This document shows, one piece after another, positions 47,089 to 56,029 of a DNA stretch of 64,000 bases. Source of the stretch: Prado023 sp963706875 (lineage in GTDB: Bacteria > Actinomycetota > Actinomycetes > S36-B12 > CAIYMF01); NCBI GenBank assembly GCA_963706875.1, contig CAVPNW010000002.1:1-64000 (forward strand), written 5' to 3'. The translations under genes and the position numbers were made by a program. Below the pieces are notes generated by a model. That model did not search any database, had not been told where the DNA came from, and saw nothing but the letters and a program-made list of their open reading frames with translations. How positions within the stretch are numbered: position 1 is the first letter of the stretch; each line of letters starts with the position of its first letter.

Positions 47089-47724
47089 GTGAACGGCGAG
47101 TCCGGGCTCCGGGCGTCCCTGCTGGGGCCGCCGCCCGAGGTCGCGCCCCGACTCCTCGGAGCCGAGCTGACCAGCGACCTCGGCCCCAGGGTGGTCCTGC
47201 GGATCACTGAGGTGGAGGCCTACGCCGGTCTCGGGCAGGACCCCGGATCGCACGCGCACCGGCGCCGGACCGAGCGCAACTCCGCGATGTTCGGACCCCC
47301 GGGACGGGCCTACGTCTACTTCACCTACGGCATGCACTGGTGCCTGAACGTGGTGGCCCATCCCGAGGGGGAGGCCGGGGCCGTGCTGATCCGCGCCGGC
47401 GAGGTGGTTCAGGGCCTGGCGACTGCACGCAGCCGCCGCCCAGCAGCCCGTTCAGACCGGGACCTCGCCCGCGGACCGGCACGCCTGGCTTCGGCCCTCG
47501 GTGTCACGGGTGATCAGGGCGGGGTCGACCTGCTCGACCCGCACAGCCCGTTGCGACTGGTCCTCTCCACAGACCCGGTCGAGCCGGGCCGACTCGAGTC
47601 CGGCCCCCGAACGGGGGTCGCTGGCGCCGGCGCCCCGACCCCGTGGCGGTTCTGGCTGGCCGGCGATCCGACGGTGAGCCCGCACCGCGCGGCTGGTCCG
47701 CGAATCAGACGCCCAAGAGCATGA
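47089..47724 (+). CDS. DNA-3-methyladenine glycosylase (AAG/MPG family)
   Basis: This removes alkylated purines in base excision repair. The 211-aa product starts at GTG 47089 behind GGGAGG. Motifs are APRLLGAEL, the catalytic ITEVEAYAG, SHAHRRRTERNSAMFGPPGRAYVYFTYGMHWCLN-type core (residues about 60-90), and AVLIRAGE and RGPARLASALG. The C-terminus overlaps the convergent glycosidase gene by 20 bases. Confidence 0.92.
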   Translation: MNGESGLRASLLGPPPEVAPRLLGAELTSDLGPRVVLRITEVEAYAGLGQDPGSHAHRRRTERNSAMFGPPGRAYVYFTYGMHWCLNVVAHPEGEAGAVLIRAGEVVQGLATARSRRPAARSDRDLARGPARLASALGVTGDQGGVDLLDPHSPLRLVLSTDPVEPGRLESGPRTGVAGAGAPTPWRFWLAGDPTVSPHRAAGPRIRRPRA

Positions 47725-48973
47725 TCGGGTTGCCGTTGACCTTGACCTTCTGCCCCGGAGCGACCGGGATGACGGCCCCGCTGAGAACCTGGTAGGCACC
47801 CACCCCGTTCGGGATGGTGAGCGTCCGGGTCTTGCTGGTCGCGTAGACGATCGTCGATCGGGCTCCATCCTGGCCCTGCAGCTTGCACGAGCGGATGGAC
47901 TTCTTGTCCTTGCAGCCGAGCCACCTCTTCCCGACCATCCAGTCCTGAACTGTCAGGAAGGCTGTGCCGGCGGACGTGATCTGCTTCGTGTTCGGGTCGA
48001 TCGCGTCGATTCCCAGGATGTGGGAGTCCCAGCCGTACCAGAAGACTCGGTAGACGCCTTTGCGCATTGAGTCGATGTACGTGCGCGCGATCATGCCGGC
48101 AGCGGTGTCACCGCTGTAGACCACCTGCTTCCACCCCTGGCCCAGGCCTCGGCGATCACCGTAGTTGACCTCTGTGTCCCAGATCGGGCCCTTGAAGCCG
48201 TACTTGCGATAGAACGCCTTGGTCTTCTTGATGGTGTTGTCGCGCTTCGTCAGGTAGTTGGGCGTCTTGGAGTACGGGTGCACATTGACCGCGTCGATGG
48301 GCCAACGCGCCTTCTTCAGCCTGAGGGCGAAGTCCTTCCAGAACTTGGGCCTGCGGGTGAAGGCACCGTAGGTGATGCTGGGAGCGAGCACCTTGGCGCC
48401 GGGATCGACGGACTTGATGGCACGTGAGCCCTGGATGGTCAGGTCAGCCAACTGCTTGGACGTCCCGGTCCAGTAGATCTTGAGGTTGCCCTCGTTCCAC
48501 ATGTCGTATGACGTGATCTTGCCCCTGTACCGCTCCGCGACAGCACGGGCGAAGTTCGTGAAGTAGGCGATGTTCGCCGGCTCGGATGCCGACCCGTTGC
48601 CGATCGGACCGGGCTGGTTGGGCTGTGCGGCTGCCCACACCGGCGTGTGCCCGAACGCGTACTGGATCTCGGGGATGCCGACCGCCAGGGCGTTGTTGAC
48701 CGCAGCATCCAGGGGCGCCCAGTTGATGGGCTGGTTCGGATCCGGCTGCAAGACCGCCCACGCCACGCCGCTGTCCCACAATCGGACGGCTCCGATCCGC
48801 ACATTTGGAGACGCATTGCTAAGGCCGTGATAATGCATTCCGAACAATTCCCTAGGAACAATCGGCTTGGATTTCGCCTGCGCCGCCCCTGCGGGAAGTA
48901 GGGTGCTCACAAGCATCACTGAGAGCACTCCAACAATGCCACGGACAATTGCGCGCCCCACCCCAGAATTCAT
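47705..48973 (-). CDS. secreted glycoside hydrolase, clan GH-A (GH39-like)
   Basis: The 422-aa product has a signal peptide (1-33, cut after AQA), followed by a TIM-barrel: ELFGMHYHGLSNASP, VRLWDSGVAWAVLQP, SYDMWNEGN with the acid/base pair N160-E161, and PIWDTEVNYG with likely nucleophile E268. A small beta domain closes the chain. It is Lys-rich and visibly less GC-rich than its neighbours, which hints at recent transfer. It probably cleaves an extracellular glycan. It lies upstream of no gene on its strand. Confidence 0.82.
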   Translation of the reverse strand: MNSGVGRAIVRGIVGVLSVMLVSTLLPAGAAQAKSKPIVPRELFGMHYHGLSNASPNVRIGAVRLWDSGVAWAVLQPDPNQPINWAPLDAAVNNALAVGIPEIQYAFGHTPVWAAAQPNQPGPIGNGSASEPANIAYFTNFARAVAERYRGKITSYDMWNEGNLKIYWTGTSKQLADLTIQGSRAIKSVDPGAKVLAPSITYGAFTRRPKFWKDFALRLKKARWPIDAVNVHPYSKTPNYLTKRDNTIKKTKAFYRKYGFKGPIWDTEVNYGDRRGLGQGWKQVVYSGDTAAGMIARTYIDSMRKGVYRVFWYGWDSHILGIDAIDPNTKQITSAGTAFLTVQDWMVGKRWLGCKDKKSIRSCKLQGQDGARSTIVYATSKTRTLTIPNGVGAYQVLSGAVIPVAPGQKVKVNGNPIMLLGV

Positions 48974-49004
48974 GTGCCCATCGAATCATGGGTTTCACCG
49001 GAGG

Positions 49005-51203
49005 TCAAACTCCGGGGCGTTTTGCCGTCCACCGGCGCGCCACCTGGGCCACCCGGATCCGCAGTCCCCGGCCAGGGACGAGCATCGCCCGCCCGGAGGT
49101 CGAGGGGGCCAGCGCCCATCGGGTCCCGGGCGACAGGCCCAGGACCTGGCCCGCATCGAGCTCCACGGGCGCGACCGTTCGCAGGGAGCGCCCCACCGCC
49201 AGCCAGACCAGCGCGGGCGCTGCCCCCGTTGCCCGCAGCTCGGCCAACCCCTCGGCATCCCATTCGATGGCCCCCGTGACGGCCCCTGAGTCCGTCCCTG
49301 AACCCGCCCCACTGTCCGACAGCCGGAACCGGCCAACCCGCACCGAGTGCTCCCCGGCTCCGGCCGCGACCGACAGCTCGGACTCCTCCGTCAGGGCGAG
49401 CCCGGGCAGGAACGTCACCTCGAGGTCCGTGACGGTGGCCCGCGTACCCAGCACCCTGGCCCGGGCGATGGGCAGTTCGGAGAGCACCGTGATGTCCTCT
49501 CCGACGGCCGCACGCAGGCTCGTCAGGCGCGCGGTCACCGGCACGGGATCCGGCCCCACGACCCGGCGGACGACGCCCTCCTCGTCGTCCCAGCCGACCA
49601 GCACGACTCCAGCGTCCGTCGGAGCCGTGGTGACGGGCAGCCCGGGACCGAGCACCGGAATGCTCCGGCCGTCCCCGGTGCGGGCGACGAGGGCAGCCTC
49701 GTCCGGCCAATGGGCCACTGCCGACCAGGGAAGGGTCGCCCACACATCCCGGGCCACGTCCCCACGTGCCCCGTCAGCCCTCGACGGGGCGGTCGACGAC
49801 TCCTCGGTCTCCTCGAGGGGCGCCTCGACGCCGCCGACGATCCCGACGCGCCCTGGGAGCGCCCCCGGGCCGATCACAACCCCCTGCACCTCGAGCCCAT
49901 CGCGGCGCACGCGCAGGTCCTCCACCACGAGGCAGCTCGCCGGGACCTCGACGCGGGCCGCCACCTCGATGCCGAGGTCGAGCCACTGTGCGGCCACGAC
50001 GTCGGGGTGCAGCCGCTCCGCCGCGGCCGGGGCGGCCAGGGACATCCGATCCCACGCCTCGGGATCGGTGAGCACCTCCACCAGGGCACCGGCCAGGTCC
50101 TCGACCGACCCATCCGCGACGACCCGGCCGTTCACGCCATCGGAGACCAGCTCGGCAGGTCCGTAGTCGACGTCGTAGGTGACCACCGGGGTTCCCGCCG
50201 CGAGGCTCTCGGCGACCGCCAACCCGAAGCCCTCACGGCGCGAGGTCATCAGGGACACGGCAGCGCCGGCCAGCACCACGAGCGGATCCTCGGTGAAGCC
50301 GGGGAAGGTCACCACGTCCTCGAGACCCAGCTCGCTGCGCAGCTCGAGGAGGTGCTCCAGCTCCGGCCCGCGGCCGTAGACCTCCAGCCGAATGCCGGGA
50401 ACTGTCCGCGCGGCGATCCCCACGGCTCGGATCGCATGGTCGACTCGCTTGACCGCGTCCAACCGGCCGAGCTGGACGACGCGGAGCCGATCCCGCACGG
50501 GCACCAGGTCGGGTGCAACCGGGTCGACCATGTTCGGGATCACATGGACCTCGAGTCCGGGCAGGTCCTCGATGAGGTGTGCCGCCTGCTTGTGGGTCAG
50601 CGCGACGACGGCATCCGCGGCGCCGGCGAACGGCAGCAGGCGCCCCGACAGCCGGGGCTGGCCGACCGGGCCGGCGTAGCGGGAACGGACCTGGCGGGCG
50701 CGGCGACTCCTGACGGAGCCGGCCACCGCCTCGCCCGACGAGGCACCGCCCCTGCGGTGGGCGAGGTGGACCGTCATGATCCGTCCGACGTAGGGGCTGC
50801 GCATCATCGCAACCGGCGCATAGGTCACCGGTGAGTCAGCGAAGACCACCACCCCGGGGAGCCTGCCCACCAGCCAGTCCAACCAGTCTGCGACCCGGTC
50901 GTCGCGCGTGAACGACTCATCCGTGCGCCTGCTCCACGAGGGCCGGAACCGCTTGTCGCGGCGCTGGTAGTGGTGCACGGACGTCGCCGTGGGCAGCCAC
51001 CCCCGCTCACGCCAGGCGTCCAGCGTCGCGTCGATCTCCGGCTGCGGGTGGATGGTCGCGATGTGCGTGTCCCACCCCGCATCGTGGAAGGCCGTGAGGC
51101 GGCGCAGCCATGCTCGCGTCAGGCCGCCCTTCTGCTCGCGGAGGTTGCTGAAGACGAACAGCGCCGCGGGGTGCCCGGTGAGATCGGGGCGGGTGTCGGG
51201 CAC
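49005..51203 (-). CDS. large GT4 glycosyltransferase with a C-terminal beta-rich region
   Basis: The 732-aa product has an N-terminal GT-B domain (1-200, LFVFSNLREQKGGLTRAWL) and the donor-binding domain (VVQLGRLDAVKRVDHAI, then SRREGFGLAVAESLAAGTPVV). The arrangement is that of TagE/TarM-like poly-glycerol-phosphate or GlcNAc transferases. From about residue 410 to the end the chain is Val/Glu-rich and probably beta-structured, with no motif I recognise. It may decorate teichoic-type polymers. Cytoplasmic, no signal peptide. Confidence 0.85.
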   Translation of the reverse strand: MPDTRPDLTGHPAALFVFSNLREQKGGLTRAWLRRLTAFHDAGWDTHIATIHPQPEIDATLDAWRERGWLPTATSVHHYQRRDKRFRPSWSRRTDESFTRDDRVADWLDWLVGRLPGVVVFADSPVTYAPVAMMRSPYVGRIMTVHLAHRRGGASSGEAVAGSVRSRRARQVRSRYAGPVGQPRLSGRLLPFAGAADAVVALTHKQAAHLIEDLPGLEVHVIPNMVDPVAPDLVPVRDRLRVVQLGRLDAVKRVDHAIRAVGIAARTVPGIRLEVYGRGPELEHLLELRSELGLEDVVTFPGFTEDPLVVLAGAAVSLMTSRREGFGLAVAESLAAGTPVVTYDVDYGPAELVSDGVNGRVVADGSVEDLAGALVEVLTDPEAWDRMSLAAPAAAERLHPDVVAAQWLDLGIEVAARVEVPASCLVVEDLRVRRDGLEVQGVVIGPGALPGRVGIVGGVEAPLEETEESSTAPSRADGARGDVARDVWATLPWSAVAHWPDEAALVARTGDGRSIPVLGPGLPVTTAPTDAGVVLVGWDDEEGVVRRVVGPDPVPVTARLTSLRAAVGEDITVLSELPIARARVLGTRATVTDLEVTFLPGLALTEESELSVAAGAGEHSVRVGRFRLSDSGAGSGTDSGAVTGAIEWDAEGLAELRATGAAPALVWLAVGRSLRTVAPVELDAGQVLGLSPGTRWALAPSTSGRAMLVPGRGLRIRVAQVARRWTAKRPGV

Positions 51204-51313
51204 AGGCCTGAGGATAACTGCCCCAGCCGTCGCGGCCCCCGCCTGGAATCACAGGTGCCGTGGGCACTTCGGAGGCTCCGCCCCGCGGACCGTTACCAGT
51301 TCGTTATAAACCT

Positions 51314-51330
51314 ATGCACAATTTGTGCAT
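51314..51330. promoter_or_regulatory. perfect 17-bp palindrome, candidate operator
   Basis: ATGCACAATTTGTGCAT is a perfect inverted repeat with 8-bp arms, in an AT-rich stretch that also contains TTATAAACC just upstream. It is 76 nt before the fasciclin lipoprotein ATG. The size suits a dimeric HTH repressor. Confidence 0.6.
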
Positions 51331-51405
51331 CCGTCGGGAGGCGTGCGGCCGAATCAATCACTGAGAGCCGCAGAGCGTGGCTCGCAACAGCACTCAGGAG
51401 ATCTC

Positions 51406-51984
51406 ATGAACATCAAGCTCGCAGCCGCCGGTGGCATCGCCGCCCTGCTCTTCCTGTCCGGTTGCTCCAGCGACTCGGAGGAGGCCACCGCCCCGACCAC
51501 CAGCGCCGCCGCCGAGAGCGAGATGGCGTCCGAGGCCCCCGCCATGGATGAGCCTGGCACCATCGTCGAGGTCGCGGCCGCCAACGAGGACTTCGAGACC
51601 CTTGTCGCCGCGGTGACCGCAGCTGGCCTGGCCGAGACCCTGTCGGGCGAGGGTCCGTTCACGGTCTTCGCGCCGACCGACGACGCGTTCGACGCCCTGC
51701 CCGAGGGTGTGCTCGACGCCCTGCTGCTGCCGGAGAACAAGGACGCGCTGACCTCGATCCTGACCTACCACGTGGTCTCCGGTGAGGTCATGGCCGCTGA
51801 CGTCACCGCCGGCGACGTCCCGACCGTCGAGGGCTCGACCATCGCGATCACCACCGACGGCGGGGTGAAGGTCAACGACTCCAACGTCACCGCCACCGAT
51901 GTGGACGCGTCCAACGGCGTGATCCATGTCATCGACGCCGTGATGGTCCCGCCGACCGTCGACGTGGCGGCCCTCACGTCCTGA
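51406..51984 (+). CDS. fasciclin-domain lipoprotein
   Basis: The 192-aa product has a lipoprotein signal with lipobox LFLSGC (Cys20), then an acidic Ser/Thr/Ala linker (21-50). A single FAS1 domain follows, with TVFAPTDDAFDALPEG, LTYHVVSGEVM and NGVIHVIDAVMVPP. FAS1 proteins act in adhesion or matrix binding on the cell surface. AGGAG at 51396-51400 supports the ATG. A perfect 17-bp palindrome upstream suggests specific regulation. Confidence 0.95.
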   Translation: MNIKLAAAGGIAALLFLSGCSSDSEEATAPTTSAAAESEMASEAPAMDEPGTIVEVAAANEDFETLVAAVTAAGLAETLSGEGPFTVFAPTDDAFDALPEGVLDALLLPENKDALTSILTYHVVSGEVMAADVTAGDVPTVEGSTIAITTDGGVKVNDSNVTATDVDASNGVIHVIDAVMVPPTVDVAALTS

Positions 51985-52016
51985 TAGCGGGAGGCCCCCA
52001 CGCGGGCAGGCATCAC

Positions 52017-52050
52017 GAGGACCCGTCGGACAACCGTCCGGCGGGTCCTC
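52017..52050. terminator. bidirectional hairpin terminator
   Basis: GAGGACCCGTCGGA (52017-52030) pairs with TCCGGCGGGTCCTC (52037-52050) with one wobble and a 6-nt loop. It is a strong stem between the convergent fasciclin and ppk2 genes, without a T-run. Confidence 0.75.
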
Positions 52051-52056
52051 GCCTGT

Positions 52057-53031
52057 TCAGTGCTCGCCCTCCCGCTGGCGCGGCCTCTCGCCGGCAGCGG
52101 CGGCCAGCTCCAAGTCCCCGGCGTGGTCGGGGACGAACGTCTGGGTGTTGCGCGGGGGGCGCTGGTAGCCGGTCGTGGCCGGCCGGTGGGGCAGCTCGAG
52201 GCGGGCCCGCTCGACGTGCGTGTACGGGATCGTGCTGAGCAGGTGATGGATGGCGTTGATCCGTGCACGGCGCTTGTCGTCGGACTCCACCACGTTCCAG
52301 GGCGCGTTCTGGGTGTCGGTGTGGACGAACATGTCGTCCTTGGCCCGGGAGTAGTCCTCCCAGCGGGTGATCGACTCCAGGTCCATGGGCGAGAGCTTCC
52401 AGCGCCGCATCGGGTCGTCCAGGCGGGAGCGGAAGCGCGCCTCCTGCTCCTCGTCTGACACGCTGAACCAGTACTTGCGCAGGATGATCCCGTCCTCGAC
52501 GAGCATGCGCTCGAAGATCGGGGCCTGGTGCAGGAAGCGGCGGTACTGGTCGGCGCTGCAGAAGCCCATGACCCGCTCGACGCCGGCGCGGTTGTACCAG
52601 GAGCGGTCGAACAGGGCGATCTCCCCGGCCGCCGGCAGGTGCGGGACGTAGCGCTGGAAGTACCACTGGGACAGCTCGCGCTCGGTGGGTGCCGGGAGGG
52701 CCACGATCCGCGCGACGCGTGGGTTCAGGTACTGGGAGATCCGCTGGATGGTGCCACCCTTGCCGGCGGCGTCGCGGCCCTCGAAGATGACCACGAGCCG
52801 GGCGCCCGTCGTGCGGACCCACTCCTGCATCTCGACCAGCTCGGCCTGCAGGCGGAACAGCTCGAGCTCGTAGAGCGCCTTGTTCATCCGCTTGACCTTG
52901 CGGCGGGCCGCCGCCTCCTCGACATCCTGGGGCTTGGGCAGGCGCCCGCCCTCCTCCAGCAGGTGCTCCAGCTGGTCGTCGGTGAGGGACTCGAGGTGCT
53001 CCTTGTGCTCCTTGTGCTCCTTCTTGCTCAT
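52057..53031 (-). CDS. ppk2: polyphosphate kinase 2
   Basis: PPK2 transfers phosphate between polyphosphate and nucleotides (usually making NTP/NDP from NDP/NMP). From the ATG at 53031 it is 324 aa. After a repeated KEHKEHKEH N-terminus the Walker A-like motif FEGRDAAGKGG (83-93) and Walker B FDRSWYNR (141-148) follow, with YSRAKDDMFVHTDT late in the chain. An in-frame ATG at 53049 is an alternative. Convergent with the fasciclin gene. Confidence 0.94.
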   Translation of the reverse strand: MSKKEHKEHKEHLESLTDDQLEHLLEEGGRLPKPQDVEEAAARRKVKRMNKALYELELFRLQAELVEMQEWVRTTGARLVVIFEGRDAAGKGGTIQRISQYLNPRVARIVALPAPTERELSQWYFQRYVPHLPAAGEIALFDRSWYNRAGVERVMGFCSADQYRRFLHQAPIFERMLVEDGIILRKYWFSVSDEEQEARFRSRLDDPMRRWKLSPMDLESITRWEDYSRAKDDMFVHTDTQNAPWNVVESDDKRRARINAIHHLLSTIPYTHVERARLELPHRPATTGYQRPPRNTQTFVPDHAGDLELAAAAGERPRQREGEH

Positions 53032-53172
53032 GACGCCCAGAGTAGCCATCGTGGTCGCGTGAGGTCGGGACACAGCCGGATCCGAGGCGATCTTCTCGCG
53101 CCGAGGCCCACTGTGCGGCGATCCGAGGGCCCGGGGTCCCCACCCGCACCCCGATGCCACCACTATGTACTC

Positions 53173-54486
53173 ATGACCGCCGAGATCGCCCGCGTCCCCG
53201 GCCTGCCCGGGTTGGGCAACACCGTTGCGTTCCTGCGCGACGCCCGCACCCTGCTGATGGACTCCCAGGCCGCCTACGGCGACGCCTTCGAGCTGCGCGT
53301 CCTGGGCCAGCCCGTCACCCTGCTGGTGAGCCCGGAGGCGACCAAGGAGATCTACATCGACCGGGCGGAGAACTTCTCCAGCGAGATCGGCTGGTCGTTC
53401 ACCATCGGGCCGATGTTCCACCACGGCCTGATGCTGCGCGACTTCGACGACCACCACCTGCACCGCCGCGTCATGCAGTACGCGTTCCGGCGCCAGGCGC
53501 TGGCCGGGTACATGGAGCAGGTCAACGACCTCGCGCGCCGTCACGTCGCCGCGGCCGTGGCGGGCGCCGGGCAGGACGGGATCGACGTCTACCGCATGAC
53601 CAAGCGACTGACCCTGGACATCGCGACCCAGGTGTTCGTGGGCCTGGACCTCGGACCGCAGGCCGACGTGGTCAACGACTCCTTCGTCGCGATGATGCGG
53701 GCGTCGGTGTCGCCCATCCGGCATGCCTTCCCGGGCACCCCGTTCGCCCGGGGGCTGCGGGCACGTCGGACCCTGCAGGAGCTTCTGACCGGGCTGGTCC
53801 TCGAGCGGCGTGCAGAGCCCGAGCGGCCGGACCTGCTCTCGCAGTTGTCACACGCCACCACCGAGGAGGGCACGGGTCTCACGGTCGAGGAGGTCGTGGA
53901 CCACATGATCTTCCTGCTCCTGGCTGCCCACGACACGACCACCGCGACGCTCACCGTGATGCTCTGGCACCTCTCGCAGCACCCCGACTGGCAGGACCGC
54001 CTGGCAGCCGAGACGGCGGCGCTGGACGGCGGGGATGTCACCATCGAGAACTACAAGTCGCTGGTCGGGACCGAGCTGGTGATGAAGGAGGCGCTGCGGC
54101 TGAGCCCGCCGGTGCCGTCCTCCCCGCGCGGCGTTCTTCGCGACACGGAGGTCGCGGGCGTGCCGTTGCGCGCCGGCCAGATGGTCGCGCTGGCCAGCCT
54201 GGCGCTGCACCGGCATCCCGACTGGTGGACCTCGCCTGAGGAGTTCGACCCGATGCGCTTCGCGCCCGAGCGGGCCGAGGATCGCGCGCACTCGCACCTC
54301 TACGTGCCCTTCGGCGGCGGGGCGCACATCTGCCTGGGCAACCACCTGGCCGAGCTGATGACCAAGGCCGTGATGGTCGCGGTCCTGGCCGAGCACCGCG
54401 TGCGGGCGAAGCCGGGGCAGCGGATGGAGATGGCGGCCATCCCGATCCCGAAGCCGAAGGGTCAGCTGCTGCTGCAGCTGGCGTGA
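53173..54486 (+). CDS. cytochrome P450
   Basis: A 437-aa soluble P450. The I-helix motif is AAHDTTT (HDTT at 253-256; the acid-alcohol pair is D-T). The ExxR motif is E306-ALR, and the heme loop is FGGGAHICLGNH with axial Cys387. No ferredoxin or reductase gene is adjacent. The substrate cannot be read from sequence. It is divergent from ppk2. Confidence 0.95.
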   Translation: MTAEIARVPGLPGLGNTVAFLRDARTLLMDSQAAYGDAFELRVLGQPVTLLVSPEATKEIYIDRAENFSSEIGWSFTIGPMFHHGLMLRDFDDHHLHRRVMQYAFRRQALAGYMEQVNDLARRHVAAAVAGAGQDGIDVYRMTKRLTLDIATQVFVGLDLGPQADVVNDSFVAMMRASVSPIRHAFPGTPFARGLRARRTLQELLTGLVLERRAEPERPDLLSQLSHATTEEGTGLTVEEVVDHMIFLLLAAHDTTTATLTVMLWHLSQHPDWQDRLAAETAALDGGDVTIENYKSLVGTELVMKEALRLSPPVPSSPRGVLRDTEVAGVPLRAGQMVALASLALHRHPDWWTSPEEFDPMRFAPERAEDRAHSHLYVPFGGGAHICLGNHLAELMTKAVMVAVLAEHRVRAKPGQRMEMAAIPIPKPKGQLLLQLA

Positions 54487-54568
54487 GCGGAGCCGGCCCC
54501 GGCGTTCGCCGCGCATCGGGCCGGCCTCCCGGGCGCCGCGGGGAACCACACCGGGGACCGCGACCCGC

Positions 54569-55924
54569 CTACCGGCTGAGCGTCACCGCCACCGACGTCG
54601 CCTCGGTGAGCCCCATCCGCGAGGGGACCCGCACCCGGTAGGTGCCCCGCGGCAGGTCCAGGGTCCGCGTCTCCAGTGCGCCGCGGGTGCGGTAGGTCGC
54701 CTTCAGGGTGCGCCACGAGCCGTCCGCCCGCTGGCGCTCCACCCGGAACGCCCACGCCCCGGCACTGAGATCGGGATCGACGTCCACGCCGAGCATCGAG
54801 CCTGAGGCGACGGATACGACAGTGACCACGACGGAGGGGATCGGCACCCCGCCGGGCAGCTCAGCGGCGGCCCGCACGGCTCGATCGACCCTGAGCAGGC
54901 CGTTGCCGAACGCGTCGTCGCGCCCCCTGGGTCCCAGGTCGCGCGCGGTGCCCAGGAGGATCTCGTCGACCCTCGCCCGGCTCAGCGAGGGGTTCGCGGC
55001 CCGCACGAGCGCGGCACCTGCGCTCACGAAGGCGGACGCGATCGAGGTCCCGTCCTCGCGGCCCCAGCCGCCGCCCACCTCGGTGGTCACCACTCGCTCG
55101 CCGGGCGCGACGAGGTCGATGAAGCCGCCGCGGCTGGCGAATCCCGACTCCCGCAGTCCCCGCCCGACGCTCGACACCCCGATCACTCCCGGATAGGCCG
55201 CGGGGTAGACGGTCGGGCTGCCCTCGTCGCGACGGTTGCCTGCCGCGGCGACGACCGTGACCCCCTGGTCGAGGGCGTAGCGGATGGCCTCAGCCTGGGC
55301 CGGGCTCTCGGTCTGGCTGCTCAGCGACAGGTTGATCACCCGGGCGCCGGCAGCGACGGCAAGGCGGATCCCGCGAGCCGTGCGGTTCTGGTCGCCCTCC
55401 CCGTCGGCGGCCAGCACCCGGATCGGCAGGATCCGGACGTCGCTTGCCACCCCGGCGATCCCGGCGCCGTCCATCACCCCGGCGATGATCCCCGCGATGC
55501 GCGTGCCATGCCCGAGCGGGTCACCCGTGCGGCCGTCACCGACCAGGTCCACGGCGGGCAGCAGGCGGCCGGCGAGGTCGGGATGGGTGTCGTCCACGCC
55601 GGAGTCGAGGACCGCCACGGTGACTCCCGACCCGCGGGTGATGCCCCACGCCCCCTCCGCGCCGACGGCGCCCAGCCCCCACTGCGAGGAGCCCAGGCGT
55701 TCGCCGCGGACGGTGGGCAGGGGCTTCTGCAGCCCGCCGGAGGGGGTGACATCCGAGGTCGGACGGGATGCGGAGGAGGCCGACTGACCTGCAGCGAAGG
55801 CCGCGGCCCGCACGTCCACGGCACTCGCAGGTGCGGCGATGCCAGCGAGCAGCGCGAAAGCGGCGATGCCCGCCCCTGATGCCGCCTTGACCCTCACCCA
55901 CGGTTTGTAGCACGAGGTCGCCAC
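54569..55924 (-). CDS. secreted subtilisin-family (S8) serine protease
   Basis: The product (451 aa from GTG 55924; GTG 55897 is also plausible and places the signal peptide nearer the start) has a signal peptide ending around ASA. The S8 domain then carries D107 (LDSGVDDTHPDLAG), H139 (GHGTRIAGI instead of the common GHGTHVAG), N230 (AAGN) and S294 (GTSIASAF). No I9 propeptide is visible; only about 55 Ser/Ala-rich residues precede the domain. The C-terminal 100 aa form a beta-rich region (WAFRVERQRADGSWRTL). No TM anchor, so it is probably released. Confidence 0.92.
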   Translation of the reverse strand: MATSCYKPWVRVKAASGAGIAAFALLAGIAAPASAVDVRAAAFAAGQSASSASRPTSDVTPSGGLQKPLPTVRGERLGSSQWGLGAVGAEGAWGITRGSGVTVAVLDSGVDDTHPDLAGRLLPAVDLVGDGRTGDPLGHGTRIAGIIAGVMDGAGIAGVASDVRILPIRVLAADGEGDQNRTARGIRLAVAAGARVINLSLSSQTESPAQAEAIRYALDQGVTVVAAAGNRRDEGSPTVYPAAYPGVIGVSSVGRGLRESGFASRGGFIDLVAPGERVVTTEVGGGWGREDGTSIASAFVSAGAALVRAANPSLSRARVDEILLGTARDLGPRGRDDAFGNGLLRVDRAVRAAAELPGGVPIPSVVVTVVSVASGSMLGVDVDPDLSAGAWAFRVERQRADGSWRTLKATYRTRGALETRTLDLPRGTYRVRVPSRMGLTEATSVAVTLSR

Positions 55925-55984
55925 AACAGGGCAACCAGAAGTGGTTAAGGCTCGACCCGGGACGAGTGCGAAGCCCGATGTGGC

Positions 55985-56017
55985 CGCGGATCCGAACCCC
56001 GCGAGCCCGGATCCGCG
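55985..56017 (-). terminator. hairpin terminator after the acyl-CoA synthetase gene
   Basis: CGCGGATCCG (55985-55994) and CGGATCCGCG (56008-56017) form a perfect 10-bp stem with a 13-nt loop, 12 nt past the synthetase stop. Confidence 0.65.
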
Positions 56018-56029
56018 ACCGCCACTACC

